Positions 53,128 to 63,810 are shown, numbered from the stretch's first letter. The stretch is DNA of 64,000 nt from Pseudomonadota bacterium (GCA_023425645.1 JAFACG010000006.1:1-64000); one strand, 5' to 3'. Made by a program: numbers and translations. The notes: generated from the sequence alone by a model not told the origin.

Positions 53128-54232
53128 GCGCCTGCTTGCGGCATTGTTGCTGCTGGCGGCCGGGCCGCCGGCCTCGGCCGATACCTGCCAGCCGTCCGCC
53201 TTCGAAGCGCGCTGGCAGTATTTCAGCCAGCACCTGATCACGGACGAGGGCAGGGTGGTGGATTATTCGGACCAGAGGCAGATCACCACATCCGAAGGGC
53301 AGAGCTATGCAATGTTGTTTGCCTTGCTGGCCGGCGATCAGCCCATGTTTCGCCGCTTGCTCGCCTGGACCCGGGACAATCTGGCCCAGGGAGACCTGGG
53401 CGCGCATCTGCCGGCCTGGCTCTGGGGCAGGCAGCCCGAGGGCGCCTGGGGCGTGCTGGATGCGAATTCAGCCTCGGATTCCAATGCCTGGATTGCTTAT
53501 GCGCTGCTTGAGGCTGGCCGTTTGTGGAAGCAGCGCGAGTACACGGTGGCGGGGCATCTGCTGCTGCAGCGCATGGGCAAGGAAGAGGTGGCGGATCTGC
53601 CCGGCTTCGGGGCCATGCTGCTGCCGGGTCGGCAAGGTTTCGTGCATGAAGACCAATGGCGCTTGAATCCAAGCTACCTGCCGCCCATGGTGATGGAGCG
53701 TTTCGCGCAGGAAGCCAGCCAGCCGTGGGCGCAGGTTCTGGAAGGGACGCGTCGTCTTCTGGTCGAGTCCGCTCCCCGGGCCGTGTCGCCGGACTGGGTG
53801 GATTGGGACGGGCAGGGGCGTCGTCTCGTCAGCCGTGACGGAAAAGACGCCCAAAGCAGCTATGACGCCATCCGCGTCTATCTATGGGTGGGAATGATGC
53901 CCGCGGGCATGACGGGCGCGGTGGAATTGAAGGCGCACTTCGCCCCCATCGGGCAATGGATAGGTGCCGACGGGCGTTTTCCCGAGCGCATCGACAGCCG
54001 CGACGGGACGGCGCTTGGCGTCGGGCCGGCCGCTTTTTCCGCCGCCTTGCTGCCTTTGTTCGCCGATGGCGATAAAGCCAGGGCCTTGCGCACGAGGGCG
54101 GCGGGGGTGCCGATGGAGCGAGACAACTATTACAGCCAGGTGCTGAGCCTTTTTTCCGCTGGGTGGGACGCCGGCTTGCTGCGATTCGACCCTCATGGTT
54201 TCCTTGATTCACAACAGTCGCCATGCCTTTGA
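53120..54232 (+). CDS. bcsZ: Periplasmic endoglucanase, GH8
   Basis: 370 residues (E. coli 368). Signal peptide ending ASA near residue 20. Acid Glu59 (TTSEGQSYAM) and base Asp249 (SSYDAIRVY) match E. coli Glu55/Asp243. It cuts stray or tangled cellulose during export. Overlaps bcsC by ten bases. Confidence 0.95.
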   Translation: MLKRLLAALLLLAAGPPASADTCQPSAFEARWQYFSQHLITDEGRVVDYSDQRQITTSEGQSYAMLFALLAGDQPMFRRLLAWTRDNLAQGDLGAHLPAWLWGRQPEGAWGVLDANSASDSNAWIAYALLEAGRLWKQREYTVAGHLLLQRMGKEEVADLPGFGAMLLPGRQGFVHEDQWRLNPSYLPPMVMERFAQEASQPWAQVLEGTRRLLVESAPRAVSPDWVDWDGQGRRLVSRDGKDAQSSYDAIRVYLWVGMMPAGMTGAVELKAHFAPIGQWIGADGRFPERIDSRDGTALGVGPAAFSAALLPLFADGDKARALRTRAAGVPMERDNYYSQVLSLFSAGWDAGLLRFDPHGFLDSQQSPCL

Positions 54233-57200
54233 ATCGACTCAACTTCATCCTGCTGGCCGGCATGTTCGCGGCCAATCCGGTTCAGGCTCAGCCGCAGGCC
54301 GACGCCGAGGCCCTCAAGCGGCGCATCATTGAACAGATCCATGTAGGCGAGTCCGCCTATCGGGATGATATCGTCAACGATGCCGTGCAGCGCCTCTATC
54401 GTTTGGAGCCGGGGCATCCTGCGGGGGTGTTCGCCCAGTTCAACCAGGCTTTGCGAACCGGCAAGCTGGCTGAAGCGCAAGCCTTCCTGCAGGATCTGGA
54501 AGCCCGGGCGCCGCAGTCCCAGGAGTTGCGCGAGGCGCGCGTCCTGCTGCGCCTGTCCCAGCCCGCCGGCTCCCAAGCCCTGGGCCAGGCTCGCCTGCTG
54601 GCGGCGGCAGGGCGTGTGGAAGAGGCCAGGAAAGCGTATGACGATCTGTTCCAGGGCGTTCTGCCAGGAGCGGACTATGGGGTCGAGTACTGGCAGCTGC
54701 GCGCCCGCGAAGAGGGCGGCAGGCAGGCGGCCTACCTTCAATTGCAGCAGCTCCAGAAAACGTATCCCAGGCATGTCGCCCTCCTCACCGTACTGGCCAA
54801 TCTGGCGTTCAACCTGAACCAGCCCGCCCAAGCCCGGAATTATCTGCACCAGTTGGCCAAGCTGCCCGGCGGCCTTGGGGCAGCCGCCACGCGGGAATTC
54901 GATTATCTGTCCACGCTGCCGGTGTCGGCCGAGTCCTTGGGCGCCTGGCGGGAGTTCGTGGTCCTGTACGCAGGCCACAGCCTGGTCGCCAAGGCACAGG
55001 CCCAGGTGGATCGTCAGGCGGCATTGTTGAGCGATCCTCGTTGGGTGGCCGGCCAGCAGGGGATATCCGCCATCGAGGCGGGAGGGTCGAGCGCCCGCAG
55101 CCTTGCCCAGCTGCAACAGGCCGCGCGGGCCTATCCGGACGATGTGGAGGTCCTGGGCGCATTGGGCCTGGCTTACCTGCGCCGCGGCGATCGCGTACGG
55201 GCCCTGCAGTATTTCGAGCAGGCCAAGCGGAGCGAACCTCGGGAGGACCAGACATACCGCTGGGTGAGCCTGATCGATTCGACGCGTTATTGGCTGTTGC
55301 TCGAGCAGGCGGAGGCGGCCTTGAAGGCTTCCCGCCTGGACCAGGCGCAAGCTCTGTATGCGCAGGCGACGCGCCTGGATGCGCGAGACGTCCATGCGCC
55401 GCTGGGGCTGGCGGATGTGGCGGCCGCACGCGGCCAGTACGATGCCGCCCTGGCCGGCTACATGCGCGTTCTGTCGCGGGAGCCCGGGCAGGCGGAGGCG
55501 CTGCGCGGAATTGCCCGGACCCTGGATAAATACGAGCCCGCCCAAGCCCTGGCCTGGCTGGACTCGATCCGCGGGCCAAATGCCGCGGCATTGGCGCAGA
55601 CGCGGCGTCTCGCCCAGTTGCGCGTGTACCTGGCCCAGGCGCAGGAGCAGGAGCGGGCGGAGCAGTGGAGCGCATCGGCGACCTCCCTGGAGCAAGCCCA
55701 GCAATTGGACCCGGATGACCCATGGCTGAGCTATCGCCTGGCCGAGATGTGGTTCAAGGCCGGCGAGACCGAGCGCGGCCTGCAGGCATTCCAGCGCCAT
55801 CTGGACAAGCATCCGCGCGCAGCGGTCAGCCGCTATGCCCATGGCCTGCTGCTGGAATCCCTCGATCGCTGGAGCGAGGGACTGGCGAGCCTGGAGCGGG
55901 TGGCTCGTACCGACTGGACCGCGGACATGCAGTCCCTGGCGCAGCGTCTGCACGACAGGGAACGGATCGAGCAGGCTCGCAGCTTGTATGCCGTGGGCCG
56001 GGTCCAGGATGCGATAGCCTCGCTCGAACGTGAAGACCGGCCCAGCAATGCCGTGCGCCTGCAGATCGCGGCATGGGCCATGGAGTCCGGCGACGTGGCG
56101 AAGGCCAAATCCCAGTATGCGGCGGTGCTGCGGGCCGAGCCGGGGAACCCGGACGCCTACCTGGGCCAGATGGAAGCCTGGCGGTCCGAAGGGCGCATGG
56201 CCACGGTCGAGCAGGCCTTGAGCGACAGGCCGGCGGGCTTGCGCGACTCGGCAAGCGTCAATGAGAAGCGGCGCCTGTCGGCGCTTTATCTGGCCTTGGG
56301 CGAAAGGGCGCAGGCGCGCACTCTGCTGGAGCAGGCCGCCAGCCAGGCCCAGGGGCCGGAGCCTCTGCTCTACCGCGACTTGGGCCGCATCGTCGCCAAG
56401 GATCAACCCGAGCAGGCGCTGGGACATTTCGAGACGGCCTTGCGGCAGGCCGGAGCCTTGCGGGATTATTCGGCGGCAGGGCAGGAGCGGCGCAAGACGG
56501 AGCTGACCCGGGCGACGCGCAGCAACGAGAGCGATGACTGGCTGTTGCGCAGCTTGCGCAGCGACACGGCCGAGCTCTATCAGCAGCAGAGCCCCGTACT
56601 GCATCTGCATGAGGACTTCTGGGGGCGCAACGACGGCACGCCGGGCCTGTCGCGGCTGAGGGCCAGCACGACCATGGCCCAGCTGGATTTCCCGCTGGGC
56701 GGGGGCACCATGTATGTACGGGCCGATCATGTGCGCATGAATGCGGGCTCGTTCGATGTCGAGACGAACGGCGCCCACCAGGAGCGATTCGGCACCTGTT
56801 CGTTCACGGCGGACGACGCCGACGGAAATACAGTCGCCCTCCCGGGATGCAGCAATGACCTGCGCCAGCGCGCCAACGGCACCAGCTTTGCGCTGGGTTA
56901 CCGGAACGGGCGCTTCGCCGCCGACATAGGCCGCACGCCGGCCGGCTTCCCTGTGGAGAACTGGGTGGGCGGCGTCAGCATCAGCGGGGACGCCGGACCG
57001 CTTGGCCTGACGCTCACCGCTTCGCGCCGGCCCTTGTCCAATTCGCTGCTGTCATTTGCAGGCGCCCGCGACCCCCGTACCGGCATCACCTGGGGCGGAG
57101 TTCTGGCCACCGGGGCAAGCCTGGGCCTGAGCTGGGACCAAGGCCTGGCCCACGGGATATGGGCGGATCTGGGGCTGCATCGCCTTACGGGCCGCAATGT

Positions 57201-57783
57201 GCAAGGCAACACCCGCACCACCGTGATGGGCGGCTACTATCACCGCCTGATCAATCGGCCCCACGAGCAATTGTCCGTGGGGGTGAATGCGCTTCACTGG
57301 CGGTTCTCGCAGGACCTGGGGGAATACACACTGGGGCAGGGGGGGTATTTCAGTCCGCAGCGCTTCACCTCCCTGTCGATGCCTGTCACCTATGCCCGGC
57401 GCACGGCCAACTGGTCATTCGAGCTGCAGGGTTCGGTGTCCCGCTCCTTCACGCGCAGCCAGGCATCCAGCTACTATCCTCTGGAAGGGCTGGTCTCGGG
57501 GCCCGCAGGCCAGATGATGGCCATGGGCGTGCCTTACGCCAATCTGCTGGCTTCCAACTCCATCGAGGGCGGCTCGAGCAAGGGATGGGCCTATTCCTTG
57601 CGGGGAGTGGCCGAGCGCAGGCTGGACAATCATTGGGTGCTGGGCGGCGGTGTCGACTGGCAGAAGGGCAAGGAGTACGCCCCGAGCCGCTTCATGCTCT
57701 ACCTGCGCTACAGCTTCGAGCCTTGGCAGGGGGACCTGCCCTTGCCGCCCCGGCCCCTGACTCCCTACGCGGATTTCAAGTGA
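54223..57783 (+). CDS. bcsC: Outer membrane cellulose exporter
   Basis: 1186 residues (E. coli 1157). Signal peptide ending VQA near residue 23, then a long stack of TPR repeats (to about 800; for example LGALGLAYLRRGDRVRALQYFEQA) spanning the periplasm, and a C-terminal beta-barrel (from about 830) ending in LTPYADFK. It passes cellulose to the cell surface. Last gene of the bcs operon; hairpin and ribosomal promoter follow. Confidence 0.95.
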   Translation: MPLNRLNFILLAGMFAANPVQAQPQADAEALKRRIIEQIHVGESAYRDDIVNDAVQRLYRLEPGHPAGVFAQFNQALRTGKLAEAQAFLQDLEARAPQSQELREARVLLRLSQPAGSQALGQARLLAAAGRVEEARKAYDDLFQGVLPGADYGVEYWQLRAREEGGRQAAYLQLQQLQKTYPRHVALLTVLANLAFNLNQPAQARNYLHQLAKLPGGLGAAATREFDYLSTLPVSAESLGAWREFVVLYAGHSLVAKAQAQVDRQAALLSDPRWVAGQQGISAIEAGGSSARSLAQLQQAARAYPDDVEVLGALGLAYLRRGDRVRALQYFEQAKRSEPREDQTYRWVSLIDSTRYWLLLEQAEAALKASRLDQAQALYAQATRLDARDVHAPLGLADVAAARGQYDAALAGYMRVLSREPGQAEALRGIARTLDKYEPAQALAWLDSIRGPNAAALAQTRRLAQLRVYLAQAQEQERAEQWSASATSLEQAQQLDPDDPWLSYRLAEMWFKAGETERGLQAFQRHLDKHPRAAVSRYAHGLLLESLDRWSEGLASLERVARTDWTADMQSLAQRLHDRERIEQARSLYAVGRVQDAIASLEREDRPSNAVRLQIAAWAMESGDVAKAKSQYAAVLRAEPGNPDAYLGQMEAWRSEGRMATVEQALSDRPAGLRDSASVNEKRRLSALYLALGERAQARTLLEQAASQAQGPEPLLYRDLGRIVAKDQPEQALGHFETALRQAGALRDYSAAGQERRKTELTRATRSNESDDWLLRSLRSDTAELYQQQSPVLHLHEDFWGRNDGTPGLSRLRASTTMAQLDFPLGGGTMYVRADHVRMNAGSFDVETNGAHQERFGTCSFTADDADGNTVALPGCSNDLRQRANGTSFALGYRNGRFAADIGRTPAGFPVENWVGGVSISGDAGPLGLTLTASRRPLSNSLLSFAGARDPRTGITWGGVLATGASLGLSWDQGLAHGIWADLGLHRLTGRNVQGNTRTTVMGGYYHRLINRPHEQLSVGVNALHWRFSQDLGEYTLGQGGYFSPQRFTSLSMPVTYARRTANWSFELQGSVSRSFTRSQASSYYPLEGLVSGPAGQMMAMGVPYANLLASNSIEGGSSKGWAYSLRGVAERRLDNHWVLGGGVDWQKGKEYAPSRFMLYLRYSFEPWQGDLPLPPRPLTPYADFK

Positions 57784-58139
57784 ACGGGGTCCCCACGCCG
57801 GTCGCCAGGTCGCCTGGTGTGGGGAAAAGTCCGCAAGCTCAAGGCTTTACTGAATTTATCCTTGCTTTCCGGGCTGGGTTTTAGTATTATGAATAGCTTA
57901 CCTGTCCATTTGTCCGAATGGCGTTGTGCTTTGGCATGGGGTCTGGCTGGCAAGCCTGGCAGGTAATACACGTTTTGTCTCTCGCAAGATTTCAACCTAG
58001 GGTTCGGCTTGCCGGACCAGATCGAGATCGGGTTTACGGTATCGAACTGGCTGGATCCGAATCTGACGGGACCAAAACTGGTTGTGTGACCCGGTCATTT
58101 TGGCTGGATCGTTGCAATTAAGTTGGAACAGGAAAAATC
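57784..58139 (+). promoter_or_regulatory. bcs-rplN intergenic: hairpin, promoter and long leader
   Basis: 356 bases without a gene. A hairpin CCCCACGCC/GGTGTGGGG (57791-57799, 57816-57824), without T-run, follows bcsC. The promoter TTGCTT (57862-57867), 17 bases, TATTAT (57885-57890) starts a leader of about 240 bases before rplN. The leader is long enough for control elements, but no known motif was recognised. Confidence 0.6.
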
Positions 58140-58508
58140 ATGATTCAAATGCAGACCACGCTGGACGTGGCCGACAACACAGGTGCGCGTTCCGTAATGT
58201 GCATCAAGGTGCTGGGCGGCTCGAAGCGCCGTTATGCCGCCATCGGTGACATCATCAAAGTTACCGTCAAGGAAGCGGCCCCGCGCGGACGCGTCAAAAA
58301 AGGCGAAATCTACAACGCTGTAGTGGTTCGTACCGCTAAGGGCGTGCGCCGCAAGGACGGTTCGCTGATTCGTTTCGGTGGCAATGCCGCCGTTTTGCTC
58401 AACGCCAAGCTGGAACCCATTGGCACCCGCATCTTCGGACCCGTTACGCGCGAACTGCGTACCGAGAAGTTCATGAAGATCGTGTCTCTGGCTCCCGAAG
58501 TGCTGTAA
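58140..58508 (+). CDS. rplN: 50S ribosomal protein L14
   Basis: 122 residues, [27 protein letters not shown] at the start, normal length. First gene of the third ribosomal transcript, with GGAA a few bases upstream of the start. Confidence 0.98.
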   Translation: MIQMQTTLDVADNTGARSVMCIKVLGGSKRRYAAIGDIIKVTVKEAAPRGRVKKGEIYNAVVVRTAKGVRRKDGSLIRFGGNAAVLLNAKLEPIGTRIFGPVTRELRTEKFMKIVSLAPEVL

Positions 58509-58521
58509 GGAGCGCGAAAAA

Positions 58522-58842
58522 ATGCAAAAAATTCGCAAAGGCGATGAAGTTATCGTGCTGACCGGCCGTGATAAAAAACGCCGCGGCACCGTACTGCAAC
58601 GCGTCGATGCAGACCACGTCATCGTGGAAGGCATCAACGTAGTGAAAAAACACGTTAAGGCCAATCCCATGGCTGGCACGCAAGGCGGCATCGTCGACAA
58701 GACCATGCCCATCCACATCTCGAACGTTGCTCTGTTCAACCCCGAGACCGGCAAGGGCGACCGCGTCGGCATCCAGGTGATCGACGGTCAGAAGACGCGT
58801 GTTTATCGTTCCAACGGCAAAGTCGTTGGCGCCAAGGCATAA
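58522..58842 (+). CDS. rplX: 50S ribosomal protein L24
   Basis: 106 residues with a KOW motif at the start ([19 protein letters not shown]) and [14 protein letters not shown]. Assembly initiator of the 50S subunit. Thirteen bases after rplN. Confidence 0.98.
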   Translation: MQKIRKGDEVIVLTGRDKKRRGTVLQRVDADHVIVEGINVVKKHVKANPMAGTQGGIVDKTMPIHISNVALFNPETGKGDRVGIQVIDGQKTRVYRSNGKVVGAKA

Positions 58843-58854
58843 GGGGCGGATAAC

Positions 58855-59394
58855 ATGGCACGTTTACAAGATTTCTACCGCGAAAAAGTGGTTGCCGACC
58901 TGCAGAAGCAGTTCGGTTACAAGAGCATCATGGAAGTACCCCGCATCACCAAGATCACCCTGAACATGGGCGTCTCGGAAGCGGTTGCTGACAAGAAGAT
59001 CATCGAGAACGCGGTTTCGGACATGACCAAGATTGCTGGTCAGAAGCCCGTCGTGACCAAGACCCGCAAGGCTATTGCCGGTTTCAAGATTCGCGAAGAT
59101 TACCCGATCGGTTGTATGGTGACCCTGCGCGGTCAACGCATGTACGAATTCCTGGATCGCCTGATCGCCGTGGCCCTGCCGCGCGTGCGCGACTTCCGTG
59201 GTGTGTCGGGTCGTGCGTTCGACGGTCGCGGCAACTACAACATGGGGGTTAAAGAGCAAATCATTTTCCCCGAAATCGAGTACGACAAAATCGACGCAGT
59301 GCGTGGTCTGAACATCAGCATCACTACTTCTGCCAAGACGGACGAAGAGGCCAAGGCGCTGCTCGGCGCGTTCAGCTTCCCGTTCCGCAACTAA
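58855..59394 (+). CDS. rplE: 50S ribosomal protein L5
   Basis: 179 residues with [28 protein letters not shown] and [10 protein letters not shown]. Binds 5S rRNA. In E. coli S8 represses the spc operon at the start of this gene; the equivalent site was not identified here. Confidence 0.98.
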   Translation: MARLQDFYREKVVADLQKQFGYKSIMEVPRITKITLNMGVSEAVADKKIIENAVSDMTKIAGQKPVVTKTRKAIAGFKIREDYPIGCMVTLRGQRMYEFLDRLIAVALPRVRDFRGVSGRAFDGRGNYNMGVKEQIIFPEIEYDKIDAVRGLNISITTSAKTDEEAKALLGAFSFPFRN

Positions 59395-59404
59395 GGGGCG
59401 CAAC

Positions 59405-59710
59405 GTGGCTAAACTTTCCCTGATCAATCGCGACATCAAGCGCGCCAAGCTGGCTGAGAAATTCGCCGCCAAGCGCGCCGCACTGAAAGCGATCATTGAC
59501 GACCAGTCCAAGTCTGACGAAGAACGCTACCAGGCTCGCCTGCAGCTGCAGCAACTGCCTCGCAACGCGAACCCAACCCGTCAACGCAACCGTTGCGTTA
59601 TCACCGGGCGCCCACGTGGTGTCTTCAAGAAATTCGGTTTGACTCGCCATAAAGTGCGCGAAATGGCAATGCGCGGCGAGATCCCCGGTATGACCAAGGC
59701 CAGCTGGTAG
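59405..59710 (+). CDS. rpsN: 30S ribosomal protein S14
   Basis: 101 residues from a GTG start at 59405. It is the long, zinc-free form: [28 protein letters not shown] has a single Cys rather than the CxxC pairs of the short form. Confidence 0.97.
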   Translation: MAKLSLINRDIKRAKLAEKFAAKRAALKAIIDDQSKSDEERYQARLQLQQLPRNANPTRQRNRCVITGRPRGVFKKFGLTRHKVREMAMRGEIPGMTKASW

Positions 59711-59721
59711 GAGAAATACAC

Positions 59722-60117
59722 ATGAGCATGAGCGATCCAATCGCCGATATGTTGACCCGCGTGCGCAACGCGCAGATGGTCAACAAAACGTCGGTCAGCA
59801 TGCCCTCCTCGAAGCTGAAGGCAGCCATTGCTGCCGTGCTGAAAGACGAAGGCTACATCGAAGACTTCCGCATCGCTGGCGAACAAGCCAAGCCCGAGCT
59901 GGAAATCACCCTGAAATACTATGCCGGCCAGCCAGTCATCGAGCGCATCGACCGCGTCTCGCGCCCTGGACTGCGCATCTACAAAGGCAGCGCAAGCATT
60001 CCTCAAGTCATGAACGGCTTGGGTGTTGCCATCGTGTCCACCTCGCGTGGCGTGATGACCGACCGTAAAGCACGCGCAGCCGGCGTCGGTGGCGAAGTGC
60101 TGTGCTACGTGGCATAA
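59722..60117 (+). CDS. rpsH: 30S ribosomal protein S8
   Basis: 131 residues, [19 protein letters not shown] at the start, [31 protein letters not shown] end. Central 16S binder and spc operon repressor in E. coli. Confidence 0.98.
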   Translation: MSMSDPIADMLTRVRNAQMVNKTSVSMPSSKLKAAIAAVLKDEGYIEDFRIAGEQAKPELEITLKYYAGQPVIERIDRVSRPGLRIYKGSASIPQVMNGLGVAIVSTSRGVMTDRKARAAGVGGEVLCYVA

Positions 60118-60129
60118 GGAGAACATCAT

Positions 60130-60663
60130 ATGTCACGCGTCGCTAAGTATCCCGTTTCTCTGCCCAAGGGCGTGGAAACGACCATTGCCGCCGATCAGAT
60201 CACGGTCAAGGGCCCCCTGGGCACCCTGGTCCAGCCTCTGACTGGCGATGTCACCATCGAGCTTCAAGACGGTCAGCTGTCTTTTGCCGCTGCGAACGAA
60301 ACCCGTCACGCAAACGCAATGTCCGGCACCGTGCGCCAACTGGTCAACAACATGGTTGTTGGCGTCAGCGCCGGTTTCGAGCGCAAGCTGACCCTGGTTG
60401 GCGTGGGTTTCCGCGCACAGGTCCAGGGCAATGCCTTGAAGCTGCAGCTTGGTTTCTCGCACGACATCGTGCATGAACTGCCTGAAGGCATCAAAGCCGA
60501 GTGCCCCACCCCGACGGAAGTCGTGATCAAGGGTTCGAACAAGCAGGTGGTTGGTCAGGTTGCCGCTGAAATTCGTGGCTATCGTCCACCAGAGCCCTAC
60601 AAGGGCAAGGGTGTGCGTTATGTCGACGAACGCGTCATCCTCAAGGAAACCAAGAAGAAATAA
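60130..60663 (+). CDS. rplF: 50S ribosomal protein L6
   Basis: 177 residues; two L6 repeats, with [23 protein letters not shown] and the signature [14 protein letters not shown]. Thirteen bases after rpsH. Confidence 0.98.
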   Translation: MSRVAKYPVSLPKGVETTIAADQITVKGPLGTLVQPLTGDVTIELQDGQLSFAAANETRHANAMSGTVRQLVNNMVVGVSAGFERKLTLVGVGFRAQVQGNALKLQLGFSHDIVHELPEGIKAECPTPTEVVIKGSNKQVVGQVAAEIRGYRPPEPYKGKGVRYVDERVILKETKKK

Positions 60664-60684
60664 GCCTGCAGGCAAGGACGAATC

Positions 60685-61038
60685 ATGGACAAGAAACAAT
60701 CCCGTATGCGTCGTGCAGTGGCTACTCGCCGCAAGATCGCCGAGCTGCGCGTACACCGCCTGTCGGTGCACCGCACGAATTCGCATATTTACGCGAGCAT
60801 CATCTCGCCCGAAGGCGACCGCGTTCTGGTCAGTGCTTCCACTGCCGAGGCCGAGGTTCGCAAAGAATTGGCCGTTGGCAGCAACGTTGCGGCCGCCAGC
60901 CTCATTGGCAAGCGCGTCGCCGAAAAGGCGAAGGCCGCGGGTATCGAGTCGGTTGCTTTTGACCGCTCGGGCTTCCGTTACCATGGCCGCGTGAAAGCGC
61001 TGGCCGAGGCCGCGCGTGAAGCCGGCTTGAAATTCTAA
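60685..61038 (+). CDS. rplR: 50S ribosomal protein L18
   Basis: 117 residues with the Arg-rich N-terminus and [20 protein letters not shown]; ends [24 protein letters not shown]. Binds 5S rRNA. Confidence 0.98.
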   Translation: MDKKQSRMRRAVATRRKIAELRVHRLSVHRTNSHIYASIISPEGDRVLVSASTAEAEVRKELAVGSNVAAASLIGKRVAEKAKAAGIESVAFDRSGFRYHGRVKALAEAAREAGLKF

Positions 61039-61050
61039 AGGAATTATCAA

Positions 61051-61572
61051 ATGGCTAAAGCACAAGGCAGACAGGCTCCAGAGCAAGAGCGCGATGATGG
61101 CCTGAAAGAAAAAATGATCGCGGTCAACCGCGTCAGCAAAGTGGTCAAGGGCGGTCGCACCATGAGCTTTGCATCGCTGGCCGTGGTCGGTGACGGCGAT
61201 GGCCGCATCGGCATGGGCAAGGGCAAGGCACGCGAAGTGCCCGTGGCCGTTCAGAAAGCCATGGAACAGGCCCGCCGCGGTCTGATCAAGGTGCCTCTGA
61301 AGAACGGCACGCTGCACCACACCGTCGTTGGCAAGCACGGCGCCTCCACCGTTCTGATCTCGCCCGCGGCCGAAGGTACCGGCGTGATCGCCGGCGGCCC
61401 AATGCGCGCTATCTTCGAAGTGATGGGCGTACGCAACGTCGTGGCCAAGAGCCTGGGTTCCAGCAACCCTTACAACATGGTTCGCGCTACATTGAACGGT
61501 CTGCGTGCCTGCTCGACACCGGCTGACATTGCTGCCAAGCGCGGCAAGACGGTCGAAGAAATTCTGGGGTAA
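61051..61572 (+). CDS. rpsE: 30S ribosomal protein S5
   Basis: 173 residues with [24 protein letters not shown] RNA-binding domain, [14 protein letters not shown] and the [14 protein letters not shown] end. The loop where spectinomycin resistance arises looks normal. Confidence 0.98.
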   Translation: MAKAQGRQAPEQERDDGLKEKMIAVNRVSKVVKGGRTMSFASLAVVGDGDGRIGMGKGKAREVPVAVQKAMEQARRGLIKVPLKNGTLHHTVVGKHGASTVLISPAAEGTGVIAGGPMRAIFEVMGVRNVVAKSLGSSNPYNMVRATLNGLRACSTPADIAAKRGKTVEEILG

Positions 61573-61575
61573 GTC

Positions 61576-61761
61576 ATGGCACAGAAACAAATCAAAGTAA
61601 CGCTGGTGCGTTCGATCATCGGCACCAAGCAAAGCCACCGCGACACCGTGCGCGGCCTGGGTCTGCGCCGAGTCAACTCCAGCCGTGTATTGGTTGATAC
61701 TCCTGAGGTTCGTGGGATGATCCGCAAGGTGGATTATCTGGTTACGGTCTCGGAAGCCTGA
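61576..61761 (+). CDS. rpmD: 50S ribosomal protein L30
   Basis: 61 residues with [24 protein letters not shown]; three bases after rpsE. Confidence 0.97.
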   Translation: MAQKQIKVTLVRSIIGTKQSHRDTVRGLGLRRVNSSRVLVDTPEVRGMIRKVDYLVTVSEA

Positions 61762-61772
61762 AAGGAATCGGG

Positions 61773-62213
61773 ATGTCTGAATTGCAATTGAACAAGCTCA
61801 AGCCCGCCGCCGGCGCCAAGCACGCTGCTCGCCGCGTAGGCCGCGGCGTGGGTTCCGGCTTGGGTAAAACCGGCGGCCGTGGCCACAAAGGCCAGAAATC
61901 CCGTGCCGGCGGTTTCCACAAAGTCGGTTTCGAAGGCGGTCAAATGCCTTTGCAGCGTCGTCTGCCCAAGCGTGGTTTCACCACCCTGGACGGCCACCTG
62001 TACGCCGAAGTGCGTCTGTCCGAACTGCAGAAGCTGGATGTCGAAGTCATCGACGTCCAGGCCCTGAAGCAGGCCGGCGTGGTTGGCCAAATGGTGCGTT
62101 ACGCCAAAGTCATCAAGTCTGGTGAACTTTCCCGTAAAGTTGCGCTGAAAGGCATTAATGCAACGGCCGGCGCCCGCGCCGCGATCGAAGCAGCCGGCGG
62201 CTCGCTGGAATAA
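61773..62213 (+). CDS. rplO: 50S ribosomal protein L15
   Basis: 146 residues with the basic, Gly-rich stretch [21 protein letters not shown] and the [18 protein letters not shown] motif. Confidence 0.98.
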   Translation: MSELQLNKLKPAAGAKHAARRVGRGVGSGLGKTGGRGHKGQKSRAGGFHKVGFEGGQMPLQRRLPKRGFTTLDGHLYAEVRLSELQKLDVEVIDVQALKQAGVVGQMVRYAKVIKSGELSRKVALKGINATAGARAAIEAAGGSLE

Positions 62214-62226
62214 AGAAGGGGTCACG

Positions 62227-63552
62227 GTGGCAAAAGCTCAGGCACAGAGTAAATCGGGTCCGCGCTACGGCGATTTGAAACGTCGTCTCGTTTTCCTGTT
62301 GCTCGCCCTGGTTGTCTACCGCTTGGGTACGCACATTCCGGTACCAGGCATCAATCCTGATGCCTTGTCCGAACTGTTCACTCAAAACCAGAGTGGTATT
62401 CTGGGTTTGTTTAACATGTTCTCCGGTGGTGCTCTGGAGCGATTCTCGGTGTTCGCGCTGGGAATCATGCCCTACATCTCTGCGTCCATCATCATGCAAT
62501 TGATGACCGCTGTGGTGCCCACGCTGGAAGCGATCAAGAAAGAGGGTGAGTCTGGTCGTCGCAAGATCACGCAATACACCCGTTACGGAACCGTGTTTCT
62601 GGCACTGTTCCAGGGAGTCGGGATTTCCATCGCTCTCGAATCGCAGCCCGGATTGGTCATCGACCCCGGCATGCTGTTCCGCTTTACTACAGTGGTTACG
62701 CTGGTAACCGGCACCATGTTCGTCATGTGGCTGGGCGAGCAGATCACTGAACGAGGCCTGGGCAATGGTATTTCCATCCTGATCTTCGCCGGTATCGTAG
62801 CAGGCCTGCCTAATGCACTGGGCGGCATGCTGGATCTGGTGCGTACGGATTCCATGTCGATTCTGTCGGCACTGTTTATCCTCGTTTTGGTAGCCGCCGT
62901 CACGTACTTCGTCGTCTTTGTCGAGCGTGGTCAGCGTCGTATTACGGTCAACTACGCCAAGCGTCAGGTAGGTAACCGTATCTATGGTGGTCAAAGCTCG
63001 CATTTGCCGCTCAAGCTGAACATGGCAGGCGTGATCCCTCCGATCTTCGCCTCGTCCATCATTCTGCTGCCAGCGACGATTGCCAACTGGTTCTCCAGCT
63101 CGCCCGGCCTGGGCTGGCTGCGTGAAATCGAAGCCGCTTTGTCGCCTCGTCAGCCGCTTTACATCACTCTGTTCTCCGCGCTGATCATCGTTTTCTGCTT
63201 TTTCTACACGGCCCTGGTGTTCAACAGCCGTGAAACTGCAGACAACCTGAAAAAGAGCGGAGCCTTCGTCCCAGGCATCCGCCCCGGCGACCAGACAGCG
63301 CGTTACATCGACAAGATCCTGATGCGTCTGACCCTGGCCGGTGCGATCTACATCACCCTGGTATGTTTGGTTCCAGAGTTCCTGCAAATGCGCTGGAATG
63401 TACCGTTCTACTTCGGCGGCACATCCTTGCTGATCATTGTTGTAGTAACCATGGACTTCATGGCGCAGGCCCAGGCCTATGTCATGTCCCAACAATACGA
63501 CTCGCTGCTCAAGAAGGCTAACTTCAAAGGCTCGAGCCTGCCTATGCGGTAA
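62227..63552 (+). CDS. secY: Preprotein translocase subunit SecY
   Basis: 441 residues from the GTG at 62227 (AAGGGG at 62215-62220; a longer frame overlaps rplO). Ten membrane helices; GTHIPVPGI near helix 1, [12 protein letters not shown] and the cytoplasmic loops contacting SecA and ribosome. Central channel of the Sec system, at its usual place in the spc operon. Confidence 0.98.
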   Translation: MAKAQAQSKSGPRYGDLKRRLVFLLLALVVYRLGTHIPVPGINPDALSELFTQNQSGILGLFNMFSGGALERFSVFALGIMPYISASIIMQLMTAVVPTLEAIKKEGESGRRKITQYTRYGTVFLALFQGVGISIALESQPGLVIDPGMLFRFTTVVTLVTGTMFVMWLGEQITERGLGNGISILIFAGIVAGLPNALGGMLDLVRTDSMSILSALFILVLVAAVTYFVVFVERGQRRITVNYAKRQVGNRIYGGQSSHLPLKLNMAGVIPPIFASSIILLPATIANWFSSSPGLGWLREIEAALSPRQPLYITLFSALIIVFCFFYTALVFNSRETADNLKKSGAFVPGIRPGDQTARYIDKILMRLTLAGAIYITLVCLVPEFLQMRWNVPFYFGGTSLLIIVVVTMDFMAQAQAYVMSQQYDSLLKKANFKGSSLPMR

Positions 63553-63559
63553 TGTGAAA

Positions 63560-63778
63560 ATGGCAAAGGACGACGTCATTCAAATGCAGGGGCAGGTTCT
63601 TGAAAATCTGCCCAACGCAACTTTTCGCGTCAAGCTGGAAAATGGTCACGTAGTGCTCGGATACATTTCAGGCAAGATGCGTATGCACTATATCCGGATT
63701 CTGCCGGGCGACAAGGTCACTGTGGAGCTCACGCCCTATGATCTGTCCCGCGCACGAATTGTGTTCCGCTCCAAATAA
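63560..63778 (+). CDS. infA: Translation initiation factor IF-1
   Basis: 72 residues from the ATG at 63560, full length for this S1-fold protein ([42 protein letters not shown]). Eight bases after secY; a longer frame overlaps secY and is rejected. The secY-infA-rpmJ-rpsM order is common in betaproteobacteria. Confidence 0.97.
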   Translation: MAKDDVIQMQGQVLENLPNATFRVKLENGHVVLGYISGKMRMHYIRILPGDKVTVELTPYDLSRARIVFRSK

Positions 63779-63810
63779 GCGGCCGGTTACAGGAAACTAG
63801 GAGTCAAACC

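Noticed and set aside
49378..53241. 1287-codon open frame on the minus strand across bcsA-bcsB, and similar long antisense frames (for example 54193-56778)
   Set aside because: Antisense shadows of GC-rich genes; the products are low-complexity, rich in Gln, His, Gly and Arg, match no family, and the opposite strand holds intact known genes.
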